9,203 nt of DNA from Acinetobacter sp. UBA6641 (GCA_002455755.1 DKLL01000104.1:5856-15058); one strand, 5' to 3'. Positions 1-8,292 are shown, numbered from the stretch's first letter. Numbers and translations: made by a program. The notes: a model not told the origin generated them from the letters alone.

Positions 1-606
1 CATGGTTTCATTGGCACGCACATCGGAGCCGCCCTGCTTTTCGGTCATGCCCATACCCAGCCAGATGGATTTCTTCTGGCTAATTGGCAGGTCACGTTCA
101 TCATATTCGGTAGATAATAGTTTTTCGCCAATTTTGGCCCACAGTTCAGGTTCACGCTGGATTAAGGGAATACTGCCCAGTGTCATCGAGGTTGGACACA
201 GACTGCCGCATTCGACCTGTCCGCTTAAGTAAAAACGCGCTGCCCATTCCACCCATTTCGAAGATGAAGCCGCATGGTTAAAGGGATAGGCATGACTGTC
301 GAACTTGCGATTTAGCTCCATCCATTTGTGCCAGGCAGGATGAAACTCGATATAGTCTTTACGGCGGCCACGGGCATCGAAGGCATGTAAAATAGGCGTG
401 TGTTGATTGGCTAAATCGGCATATTGATAATATTCAGATGAACCGACCACTTTGCCCATCTGTGACAAGGTTGCCTGATCCTGACTGCCATAACGGGCTA
501 AAACTTCCTGCAACACCTGATCCGTTTCAAACAGATTGTAATCTTGCAGTTCATCAAACAGATTGCTGATCTGATGGGTCATCCATGTCTGATTCGATGT
601 ATTCAT
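1..606 (-). CDS. AidB-like acyl-CoA dehydrogenase, N-terminal part (3' end outside window)
   Basis: Reading leftward from the ATG at 606-604 gives 202 uninterrupted codons that run off the window. The family hallmark is GMGMTEKQGGSDV at residues 184-196, nearly identical to the FAD-contacting segment of E. coli AidB and at about the same distance from the N-terminus. An FHPAWH block at 89-94 and VECGSLCP at 131-138 also match AidB. AidB-type proteins are cytoplasmic FAD flavoproteins of the acyl-CoA dehydrogenase superfamily. E. coli AidB belongs to the alkylation (Ada) response and binds DNA, but that property lies in a C-terminal domain not visible here, so this one may be a metabolic dehydrogenase. 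An AGGA ribosome site (complement of 617-620) lies 10 nt before the ATG. The gene is divergent from a TetR regulator, its likely controller. Family assignment is confident; substrate is unknown. Confidence 0.87.
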   Translation of the reverse strand, partial: MNTSNQTWMTHQISNLFDELQDYNLFETDQVLQEVLARYGSQDQATLSQMGKVVGSSEYYQYADLANQHTPILHAFDARGRRKDYIEFHPAWHKWMELNRKFDSHAYPFNHAASSSKWVEWAARFYLSGQVECGSLCPTSMTLGSIPLIQREPELWAKIGEKLLSTEYDERDLPISQKKSIWLGMGMTEKQGGSDVRANETM

Positions 607-625
607 CGTCTATATTTCCTGCTTG

Positions 626-654
626 TTGTTCTGGGCTTTTCAATCCAGTATAGA
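626..654 (+). promoter_or_regulatory. Putative tetR promoter, overlapping a divergent -10
   Basis: TTGTTC (626-631) and TATAGA (649-654) are separated by 17 nt and point at the TetR gene. On the opposite strand TATACT (complement of 647-652) could be the -10 of the AidB-like gene, though no good -35 is seen for it. The two -10 elements share bases, so one bound repressor could block both. A short palindrome TTGATCAA (686-693) lies between the promoter and the tetR ATG. Assigned by eye only. Confidence 0.35.
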
Positions 655-700
655 GAAAAATTCGCTACAGCATGTTCAGCTTTGTTTGATCAAGAGTTTT

Positions 701-1336
701 ATGAAAAATCCACAGATACAGGTACGGCGTAAGCCACGTCAGTCACGGGCCAAACTGACTCAGGAAGCCTTGCAGGACAGTTTTGTTCGGCTTTTGCATG
801 AGCGTGCTGCACATGACATCACCATTCGGGAGATTACCGATTTGGCCGGTGTAGGCTTGGGCACGTTTTATGAATATTTTTCCAAAAAGGAAGATTTGAT
901 TGCGCTGACCATTCACCGGCATGTGAAAAACAATGCCGAGGACTTAAAAACTTATGCACACAGCCTGCTCAAGTTATCCACAGATATGGCTCTGGATGAT
1001 TATGTAAAACAGGTGATTCATTATCAGCTTGAGCAGATTCAGGCACAGCAGTTTTTGTGGGCGCAGACCTTTTTGCTGGAACGGCAGATTTCAAATATTG
1101 AGAGTTATCGCAAGAGTTACGACATGATGGTGCAGATGTGGCAGAGCATTCTTGGGCCTTCTATTGAAAATACTGAACAGCTCAAACGGATGAGTTTAAA
1201 TGTGCAACGAGTGTGTTATGGCTTTGTGTCGCAGACGTTATTGGTAGAGCCAGGGTTTGGGCAGTGGGAGATTTTGGAAAGGGATATCAATCAGAATTTG
1301 GTCAACTTATTTCTTAATAAAAATGTTCTTTTTTGA
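701..1336 (+). CDS. TetR/AcrR-family transcriptional regulator
   Basis: The product is 211 aa, a normal TetR length. The N-terminus is basic (RRKPRQSRAKLT, residues 9-20), followed by a TetR helix-turn-helix at about 39-68 with ITIREITDLAGV and the signature GTFYEYFSKKEDL (54-66). The remaining roughly 140 residues are the helical ligand and dimer domain, which is too variable to name an inducer. The ATG at 701 is preferred because an AAGAG element lies 4 nt upstream and the basic arm follows directly. A longer reading from TTG 623 would cross the putative promoter. The gene is divergent from the AidB-like acyl-CoA dehydrogenase across 94 nt, the usual arrangement for a TetR repressor controlling itself and its neighbour. 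This makes an acyl-CoA or fatty-acid-like ligand a reasonable guess, but that is inference. Confidence 0.88.
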   Translation: MKNPQIQVRRKPRQSRAKLTQEALQDSFVRLLHERAAHDITIREITDLAGVGLGTFYEYFSKKEDLIALTIHRHVKNNAEDLKTYAHSLLKLSTDMALDDYVKQVIHYQLEQIQAQQFLWAQTFLLERQISNIESYRKSYDMMVQMWQSILGPSIENTEQLKRMSLNVQRVCYGFVSQTLLVEPGFGQWEILERDINQNLVNLFLNKNVLF

Positions 1337-1383
1337 AGTTAAAGATCCGTTTTTAACTGGCAAAACATATTAAAGCCGCTCAT

Positions 1384-1414
1384 AAAAACCGACTTGTTTC
1401 CAAGTCAGATTTTT
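1384..1414. terminator. Probable bidirectional terminator between tetR and arsC
   Basis: GACTTG (1391-1396), loop TTTC, CAAGTC (1401-1406) form a perfect 6-bp stem. It has an A-run on the left (1384-1388) and a T-run on the right (1410-1414), so each strand reads stem then U-run. It sits between the convergent 3' ends of tetR (1336) and the glutaredoxin-type arsC (1514). The stem is short, so strength is uncertain. Confidence 0.55.
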
Positions 1415-1440
1415 ACGCATTTTTGCATTGGAGTAAGAAT

Positions 1441-1461
1441 TTTAAATATTTGATATTTAAA
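1441..1461. repeat. Perfect 9-bp AT-only inverted repeat
   Basis: TTTAAATAT (1441-1449) and ATATTTAAA (1453-1461) are exact reverse complements around TTG. The repeat lies in the 177-nt spacer between the convergent tetR and arsC genes, 52 nt from the arsC stop. It has no GC pairs and no adjoining U-run, so it is not an obvious terminator. It may be a protein site or chance in AT-rich DNA. Confidence 0.3.
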
Positions 1462-1513
1462 TTAATATAGAGTTTAACTTTGTATAAGCACCATTATATT
1501 AAATGGAGCAACT

Positions 1514-1942
1514 TTATTTAATTCGTTTACCATTTTGATCAATGATCATTTCACCATCTTCTTTAATAAAAGTACCCAATTGAGGATTTGGTAAAATATC
1601 TAAAACAAGCTCAGATGGTCTACATAGTTTTACGCCGAGTTCGCTCACAACAAATGGACGATTAATTAAAATTGGATACTCCAGCATAAAATTAATGAGT
1701 TGGTCATCTGTCAAATGCTGCTGATCTAATTTATGAGTCTGAAAAGGTTCAACATTTTGACGAATAGCTTCACGTACTGAAAGCCCTGATTTTTCAATTA
1801 AATTGATTAATTCCACTTTGCTAGGTGGAGCTTCTAGATACTCAATTACTTCAGGTTCTTGTCCTGAGTTACGAATCAATGCCAATGTATTTCTTGAGGT
1901 TCCACAGGCAGGGTTATGATAAATCTTGATCTTTGGTGACAT
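1514..1942 (-). CDS. arsC: Arsenate reductase, glutaredoxin-linked (R773 type)
   Basis: This cytoplasmic enzyme reduces arsenate to arsenite with glutathione and glutaredoxin. The 142-aa product aligns along its length with plasmid R773 ArsC (141 aa). It has YHNPACGTSRNT (residues 8-19) with catalytic Cys13 (R773 Cys12) and His9, and the arsenate-binding arginines Arg61, Arg95 and Arg108 in the contexts VREAIRQNVEP, ILINRPFVV and LCRPSE. All are offset by one from R773 because of one extra N-terminal residue. The C-terminal GEMIIDQNGKRIK also matches. An in-frame ATG at 1972 would add ten residues, but it falls inside the putative -10 of this gene's own promoter; the ATG at 1942 gives the family start, with a weak GAGAAA element before it. 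The gene is divergent from arsR across 84 nt and probably shares its operator. Confidence 0.95.
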   Translation of the reverse strand: MSPKIKIYHNPACGTSRNTLALIRNSGQEPEVIEYLEAPPSKVELINLIEKSGLSVREAIRQNVEPFQTHKLDQQHLTDDQLINFMLEYPILINRPFVVSELGVKLCRPSELVLDILPNPQLGTFIKEDGEMIIDQNGKRIK

Positions 1943-1966
1943 GGCTTTTCTCGATGCAAAACAATA

Positions 1967-1995
1967 TTGCATTTATATATGGTTATACGTATATT
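1967..1995 (+). promoter_or_regulatory. Putative promoter of the arsR-arsC2-acr3-arsH run
   Basis: TTGCAT (1967-1972), a 17-nt spacer and TATATT (1990-1995) form a sigma-70-like promoter ending 31 nt before the arsR ATG. The -10 matches consensus at 5 of 6 positions and the -35 at 3 of 6. It overlaps almost completely the opposing arsC promoter. Confidence 0.5.
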
Positions 1996-2000
1996 CGCAA
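1972..2000 (-). promoter_or_regulatory. Putative divergent promoter of the glutaredoxin-type arsC
   Basis: On the minus strand TTGCGA (complement of 1995-2000), a 17-nt spacer and TATAAA (complement of 1972-1977) form a good sigma-70-like promoter. Transcription would begin near 1965, leaving a leader of about 23 nt before the ATG at 1942. This excludes the upstream ATG at 1972 as the start. Confidence 0.5.
1984..1993. promoter_or_regulatory. Candidate ArsR operator, palindrome TATACGTATA
   Basis: This exact 10-bp palindrome lies in the spacer of the arsC promoter and across the spacer and -10 of the arsR promoter. An ArsR dimer here would block both. ArsR-family operators are usually AT-rich dyads at such positions. 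The assignment rests on position and symmetry alone. Confidence 0.45.
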
Positions 2001-2026
2001 TAGTAAATATATTGAGTTAAAAGAAA

Positions 2027-2350
2027 ATGAATCAAACCGATTTCTTTAAGTGTCTTTCTGACCCGACTCGTTTGGATATTTTGAAGTTAGTGCTGGCCAA
2101 ACAAAGTGTTTGTGTATGTGAACTGACTGAGCTATTACAACTCAGCCAACCTAAGATTTCTCGACATTTGGCCTTACTTCGAAATCTTTCCATTCTTCTT
2201 GATCAAAGACAAGGGCAATGGGTCTATTACCGCTTAAACCCCAATCTTCCTGAATGGGCAAATAACGTTTTAAGCATTATCTCAAATCAAAATGATGACA
2301 ACATGAAAAACCTTCTTGTTCATTCTTCAATCTCAGTTCATTGCGAGTAA
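2027..2350 (+). CDS. arsR: ArsR arsenite-responsive transcriptional repressor
   Basis: This 107-aa winged helix-turn-helix repressor should bind the ars promoter region and leave it when As(III) or Sb(III) binds. The metalloid site is C29-V-C31-E-L at the start of the DNA-binding segment, followed by the recognition-helix region LSQPKISRHLALLR (39-52) and the wing region QGQWVYYRL. This matches R773 ArsR (ELCVCDLC, SQPKISRHLA, QGKWVHYRL). The third cysteine of the R773 site is a threonine here (Thr34), as far as this ungapped comparison shows; in R773 the first two cysteines are the ones reported as sufficient for response. Cys9 and Cys106 are additional. The ribosome site is weak (AAAAGAAA before the ATG). 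The gene ends 5 nt before the next arsC, so it should be co-transcribed with the reductase, exporter and arsH. Confidence 0.95.
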   Translation: MNQTDFFKCLSDPTRLDILKLVLAKQSVCVCELTELLQLSQPKISRHLALLRNLSILLDQRQGQWVYYRLNPNLPEWANNVLSIISNQNDDNMKNLLVHSSISVHCE

Positions 2351-2355
2351 TACTG

Positions 2356-2829
2356 ATGAAATTCTTATTTTTATGTACTGGAAATAGTTGCCGTAGCATT
2401 TTATCTGAAGTGCTTTTCAATAGCCGTGCTCCTAAAGATTGGAAAGCATACAGTGCAGGAAGTAAACCATCTGGACAGGTACACCCTCTCACAATTGAAA
2501 CCTTAGAAAATCTGGGTCTTTCAACTGACGGTTTGTGGAGTAAAACCATTAATGACTGTGAACAATACCAACCAGATGTCGTGATTACAGTCTGTGATTC
2601 CGCAGCTCAAGAGGCTTGTCCACTTTATTTAGGTGGGGCGATTAAAGCTCATTGGGGCCTGACTGATCCTTCACATTTGGATTTGCCGAAAGAAGAAAAG
2701 TTAAAGGCGTTCCAAGTCACTGTTGACCATATTAATCGTCGTTTGGATGCTTTGTTTGCACTTGATACGACAAATATGTCTCGTCCTGAATTGATTGCAG
2801 CGATCAATCAGATTTCAAATATTGAATGA
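2356..2829 (+). CDS. arsC: Arsenate reductase, low-molecular-weight phosphatase type
   Basis: This 157-aa protein belongs to the low-molecular-weight tyrosine phosphatase fold, unrelated to the glutaredoxin-type ArsC upstream. The phosphatase-loop motif CTGNSCRS (residues 7-14) supplies nucleophile Cys7 and Arg13. Two further cysteines, Cys80 and Cys88 in [11 protein letters not shown], occupy the place of the Cys82/Cys89 pair of thioredoxin-coupled ArsC from Staphylococcus and Bacillus, with one extra residue between them. HWGLTDPS (99-106) matches the conserved HWG..DP of arsenate reductases and argues against a plain protein phosphatase. The likely reaction is arsenate to arsenite, with electrons passed through Cys80 and Cys88 to thioredoxin or a similar reductant. 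The ATG at 2356 lies 5 nt after the arsR stop; a TTG at 2341 would add five residues and overlap arsR, and is less likely. Confidence 0.92.
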   Translation: MKFLFLCTGNSCRSILSEVLFNSRAPKDWKAYSAGSKPSGQVHPLTIETLENLGLSTDGLWSKTINDCEQYQPDVVITVCDSAAQEACPLYLGGAIKAHWGLTDPSHLDLPKEEKLKAFQVTVDHINRRLDALFALDTTNMSRPELIAAINQISNIE

Positions 2830-2836
2830 GAACGTC

Positions 2837-3880
2837 ATGGCTCAACAAAGATTGTCTTTTCTAGATCGTAATCTCACCCTATGGATTTTTATTGCCATGG
2901 CGTTAGGCATCGGTATTGGCGTTTTCTTCCCTCAAGCATCTGTTTCTTTGGATAAAATGAGTGTTGACTCAGTCAATATCCCGATTGCGATTGGTTTAAT
3001 TTTGATGATGTACCCACCACTCGCCAAGGTTGACTATGCTGCCTTACCGCAAGTGTTTAAAGACAAAAAAACCTTAACTTTATCGTTGGTGCAAAACTGG
3101 ATTATTGCACCTGTTTTGATGTTTGCCTTGGCAATTATCTTTCTGCACAGCTATCCTGAATACATGACGGGTTTGATCCTGATCGGTTTAGCACGTTGTA
3201 TTGCCATGGTTCTGGTCTGGAATGGTTTAGCATGTGGGGATAATCAATACGTTGCGGCATTGGTGGCCTTCAATAGTATCTTCCAGATTCTGTTTTTCAG
3301 TACCTACGCCTGGTTGTTTCTCACTTTCTTGCCACCTTATTTTGGCGTTGCAGGCCAAGTCATTGATGTTAATTTTTGGACCATTACCCATGCGGTATTG
3401 GTATATTTAGGGATTCCGTTTTTACTCGGCTTTATGACTCGATTCATACTGGTTCGAGCTCAAGGCTTGGCTTGGTATCAAAATACCTTTTTACCCAAGA
3501 TCAGCCCGCTCAGTCTACTTGCTTTATTGTTCACGATTGTGGCGATGTTCAGTCTCAAAGGAAATGATGTGGTGAGCTTGCCATTGGATGTCTTGCGTAT
3601 TGCGATTCCATTGACGATTTACTTTATCGTCATGTTCTTTATTAGCTTCTTTATGAGTAAATGGATGGGAAATGACTACCCGAAAACTACAGCCATTTCC
3701 TTTACTGCTGCTGGGAATAACTTTGAATTAGCCCTTGCAGTGGCAATCGCAACGTTTGGTTTAGCTTCTCCTGTGGCATTTACTACGGTGATCGGGCCGT
3801 TGGTTGAAGTACCCGTATTGATCGCTTTGGTCAGCGTATCTTTATGGCTTAGAAAAAAGTTTTTTAAAGCAGAGGTGTAA
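2837..3880 (+). CDS. acr3: ACR3-family arsenite efflux permease
   Basis: This inner-membrane exporter removes arsenite from the cytoplasm, driven by the proton gradient, and is the output step of the cluster. The 347-aa product is almost entirely hydrophobic helices, in keeping with the ten transmembrane segments of the family. The family signature [20 protein letters not shown] (residues 117-136) carries the essential helix-4 cysteine, Cys121. [20 protein letters not shown] (289-308) carries the conserved helix-9 glutamate, Glu297. It is unrelated in sequence to ArsB, and no arsA or arsD is present, so it should work as a secondary transporter. The ATG at 2837 follows the arsC2 stop by 7 nt. 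An in-frame start at 2795 would overlap arsC2 and add a polar stretch not expected before helix 1. Confidence 0.95.
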   Translation: MAQQRLSFLDRNLTLWIFIAMALGIGIGVFFPQASVSLDKMSVDSVNIPIAIGLILMMYPPLAKVDYAALPQVFKDKKTLTLSLVQNWIIAPVLMFALAIIFLHSYPEYMTGLILIGLARCIAMVLVWNGLACGDNQYVAALVAFNSIFQILFFSTYAWLFLTFLPPYFGVAGQVIDVNFWTITHAVLVYLGIPFLLGFMTRFILVRAQGLAWYQNTFLPKISPLSLLALLFTIVAMFSLKGNDVVSLPLDVLRIAIPLTIYFIVMFFISFFMSKWMGNDYPKTTAISFTAAGNNFELALAVAIATFGLASPVAFTTVIGPLVEVPVLIALVSVSLWLRKKFFKAEV

Positions 3881-3885
3881 TTTTT

Positions 3886-4590
3886 ATGACTCTCCCAAAT
3901 GTAGATATAAATCTTCTCGATCAACCCACATTAGAAAAAGTACAGGCCAAAGCACTAGATCATCCACCACGTATTTTACTGCTCTATGGTTCAAATCGAG
4001 AGCGTTCATACAGTCGACTGGCGGTAATGGAAGCAGGACGTATTTTGGAACAGTTTGGTGCTGAAGTAAAAATCTTTCATCCTAAAGGTTTACCTTTACC
4101 TGAAGACGCCGATATGCAACATCCAAAAGCCAAAGAACTACATGAACTTTTGGCCTGGTCAGAGGGTATGGTGTGGTGCTCGCCTGAACGTCATGGTTCA
4201 ATGAGTTCTATTTTTAAATCACAAATTGACTGGATTCCACTGGCGGGGGGGGCAATTCGTGCCACTCAGGGCAAAACTTTAGCATTGATGCAGGTTAGTG
4301 GAGGGTCACAATCATTTAATAGCGTGAATCAAATGAGAATTTTAGGACGTTGGATGCGGATGATCACCATTCCAAATCAATCGTCTATTCCAAAGGCTTT
4401 TTTAGAGTTTGAAGAAGACGGAAGAATGAAGCCTTCAGCTTTCTATGACCGGATTGTGGATGTGATGGAAGAGCTGTATAAGTTCACACTGCTCACTCGT
4501 GGGCAAAGTCAGTATCTCACAGACCGTTATTCTGAACGCAAAGAATCAGCCGAAGAATTATCCAAGCGTGTCAATCAACGTAGTTTATAA
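3886..4590 (+). CDS. arsH: ArsH, NADPH-dependent FMN oxidoreductase
   Basis: This 234-aa flavodoxin-fold protein is a soluble tetrameric FMN enzyme in studied homologues. ArsH is known to oxidise trivalent methylated and aromatic arsenicals to less toxic pentavalent forms and to reduce flavins, quinones or dyes with NADPH. The FMN phosphate-binding loop is [11 protein letters not shown] (residues 35-45), followed by the family-specific [10 protein letters not shown] (99-108) and [16 protein letters not shown] (136-151). A strong ribosome site AGAGGTG (3871-3877), inside the end of acr3, stands 8 nt before the ATG, and the acr3 stop is only 5 nt away, so the two are translationally close. A run of eight G (4245-4252) encodes part of LAGGAIR in the correct frame. 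The sequence predicts resistance to organic arsenicals, to be understood as family inference. Confidence 0.95.
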   Translation: MTLPNVDINLLDQPTLEKVQAKALDHPPRILLLYGSNRERSYSRLAVMEAGRILEQFGAEVKIFHPKGLPLPEDADMQHPKAKELHELLAWSEGMVWCSPERHGSMSSIFKSQIDWIPLAGGAIRATQGKTLALMQVSGGSQSFNSVNQMRILGRWMRMITIPNQSSIPKAFLEFEEDGRMKPSAFYDRIVDVMEELYKFTLLTRGQSQYLTDRYSERKESAEELSKRVNQRSL

Positions 4591-4670
4591 TCTCTAGGTG
4601 GTCAAAAATGTTGAAAAGCATTTTGATGCAATGAAAAGGCCAATTTAAGCACTTGAAAATTTTATGAAAT

Positions 4671-4699
4671 ACGTCCAGTCCATTGAGCAGGCTGGATGT
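4671..4699 (+). other. RNA hairpin between arsH and arsO
   Basis: Bases 4671-4680 and 4690-4699 pair over ten positions (eight Watson-Crick, two G-U) around a 9-nt loop, in the 146-nt gap between arsH and the preferred arsO start. A short T-rich stretch follows but no long U-run. It could be a weak terminator or attenuator, an mRNA processing or stability element, or a relic. A second, weaker pairing (TCAAAAATG 4602-4610 with CATTTTGA 4619-4626) lies upstream. No convincing separate arsO promoter was found in the gap. Confidence 0.4.
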
Positions 4700-4724
4700 T
4701 TATTTGATGATGACAATAATGAAT

Positions 4725-4730
4725 GGGAGA
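4725..4730 (+). promoter_or_regulatory. Shine-Dalgarno site that decides the arsO start
   Basis: GGGAGA is the only good ribosome site near the arsO N-terminus. It stands 6 nt before TTG 4737 (TTG 4734 would be closer than usual). It lies downstream of the in-frame ATGs at 4707, 4710 and 4719, none of which has a comparable site. Confidence 0.5.
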
Positions 4731-4736
4731 AATTTG

Positions 4737-5804
4737 TTGACTCAATTACAAGCTGAAGTTGATGTGGTTATTATCGGTGGTGGTCAGTCGGCACTTGCTA
4801 CAGCTTATTTTCTAAAACGTAAAAAAATCCCATTTGTTATTTTAGATGACCAAGCTCGGGCGGGTGGTGCATGGTTACATGCTTGGGAATCTCTACGTCT
4901 TTTTTCTCCTAATACCTGGAGTTCGTTATCGGGCTGGATGATGCCAACCACTGGACAAACCTACCCGACTCGAAATGAAGTGATTGACTACCTATCTGCA
5001 TACGAGCAACGCTATCAATTTCCAATCATTCGTCCTGTACATGTGGATCATATTGAACAAAAAGATGGCTACTTAAATGTGTATGCTGGTGATCAGTATT
5101 GGAGGGCAAAAGCTGTGGTCAGTGCTACAGGGACATGGAGCCAACCTTTTATTCCTGATTATGAGGGTATTCAACAGTTTCAGGGCATACAAATTCATTC
5201 AGCAGATTATAAAAATGCTGAGTTATTTAAAAACAAGAAAGTCATGATTGTCGGTGGTGGAAATTCAGGAGCACAAATACTTGCTGAAGTTTCTCAAGTG
5301 GCTGAAACCATTTGGGTGACAAAGACGCCCCCACAATTTCTGCCTGATGACGTGGATGGCCGAGTACTTTTTTTAAGAGCGACTGAACGCTTGAAAGCAC
5401 AACAAGCGGGAACAGCAATCGATCGGCCAGTTGGTGGCCTTGGAGAGATTGTGATGATCGATAGTGTTAAAGAGGCAAGGGATAGAGGAGTCTTGCATAG
5501 TCGTCCACCTTTTCAGTTTTTAACTAAAGATTCTGCAATATGGTCAAATGGGGTAAAAGAGAAAGTTGATGCAATTATTTGGTGTACTGGATTTAAAGCT
5601 TCCTTAAACCATCTTAAAAGTCTAGGTATAGTAGAATTAGATAATTATGTCGAGGTTCAAAACGGAAGATCAGTAAAATTACCTAACGTATGGTTAGCAG
5701 GATATGGAGATTGGACAGGTGTGGCATCTGCGACCTTGATTGGAGTATCAAGAACGACCAGAACTATAGTTGATGACATTGCCGTCTATTTATCCACACA
5801 TTAA
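4737..5804 (+). CDS. arsO: ArsO-like FAD/NADPH-dependent monooxygenase
   Basis: The product is a two-dinucleotide-domain flavoprotein of 355 aa from TTG 4737. An FAD-binding VVIIGGGQSALA starts near residue 10, and AGGAW (42-46) matches the GGxW of flavin monooxygenases. FQGIQIHSADY (148-158) fits the FMO-type F-x-G-x3-H-x3-(W/Y) signature. A second Rossmann loop, IVGGGNSGAQ (171-180), should bind NADPH, and WCTGF with a late LAGYGDW completes the fold. Proteins of this kind next to arsH are called ArsO; the reaction is not firmly established, with a role in arsenical oxidation proposed. The start is uncertain: ATG 4707, 4710 or 4719 would add 10, 9 or 6 residues but lacks a ribosome site, while TTG 4737 has one and gives the short N-terminus usual before the FAD loop. 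The gene follows arsH in the same direction but not tightly, so co-expression depends on the intervening hairpin. It ends 190 nt before the shared terminator. Confidence 0.85.
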   Translation: MTQLQAEVDVVIIGGGQSALATAYFLKRKKIPFVILDDQARAGGAWLHAWESLRLFSPNTWSSLSGWMMPTTGQTYPTRNEVIDYLSAYEQRYQFPIIRPVHVDHIEQKDGYLNVYAGDQYWRAKAVVSATGTWSQPFIPDYEGIQQFQGIQIHSADYKNAELFKNKKVMIVGGGNSGAQILAEVSQVAETIWVTKTPPQFLPDDVDGRVLFLRATERLKAQQAGTAIDRPVGGLGEIVMIDSVKEARDRGVLHSRPPFQFLTKDSAIWSNGVKEKVDAIIWCTGFKASLNHLKSLGIVELDNYVEVQNGRSVKLPNVWLAGYGDWTGVASATLIGVSRTTRTIVDDIAVYLSTH

Positions 5805-5993
5805 AAAATAATAGATCTTGTATCTCTTTTATAAATGGATATGTGAGTCAATAAATGTTAGTTTTCCTAAAATCAACATAATACACTTTATACGAAATTA
5901 AAATTTATTTTATATAAATCATATCTTTATATTATGTTTAAAAACCCAACTCTAGTAATTTAGTCTTTTTACATGAAATATCATTATTCCACA

Positions 5994-6021
5994 TAAAAAC
6001 CGCCCCTCAAGGCGGTTTTTA
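5994..6021. terminator. Strong bidirectional rho-independent terminator
   Basis: TAAAAACCGCC (5994-6004) and GGCGGTTTTTA (6011-6021) form a perfect 11-bp stem with the 6-nt loop CCTCAA. Both strands read a GC-rich stem followed by a U-run. It starts 15 nt past the katG stop and also lies in the path of arsO transcripts, so it serves both convergent genes. The preceding 5805-5993 stretch is very AT-rich and shows no gene. Confidence 0.9.
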
Positions 6022-6035
6022 CATCTCAATGCAAA

Positions 6036-8234
<2,199 letters not shown>

Positions 8235-8235
8235 T

Positions 8236-8263
8236 TAATCATTCATTGAATAATTAATGATTA
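8236..8263. promoter_or_regulatory. Near-palindrome in the katG leader
   Basis: TAATCATT (8236-8243) and AATGATTA (8256-8263) are exact reverse complements. The inner ATT (8245-8247) and AAT (8252-8254) also pair, so 11 of 14 symmetric positions match. It ends 17 nt upstream of the katG ATG, just above its ribosome site. It could be a repressor site (the AATGAT/ATCATT halves resemble Fur-type elements) or an mRNA hairpin near the ribosome site. Function is inferred. Confidence 0.4.
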
Positions 8264-8292
8264 TTGGGATGAACCGTTAAATAAAAGTTTAT

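Noticed and set aside
623..700. N-terminal extension of the TetR gene from TTG 623
   Set aside because: The extra residues do not look like TetR and the DNA overlaps a plausible promoter; ATG 701 has an AAGAG site and precedes the basic arm.
1943..1972. Upstream ATG (1972) as the arsC start, adding MQYCFASRKA
   Set aside because: It lies within the putative -10 of the gene's own promoter, has no ribosome site, and the R773-type family start is at 1942.
3676..3924. 82-codon minus-strand reading frame
   Set aside because: Antisense to the conserved 3' end of acr3 and the start of arsH; no recognisable protein features.
4245..4252. Possible frameshift in arsH at the G run
   Set aside because: ArsH motifs continue in the same frame before and after the tract and the length is normal, so the gene is intact as given.
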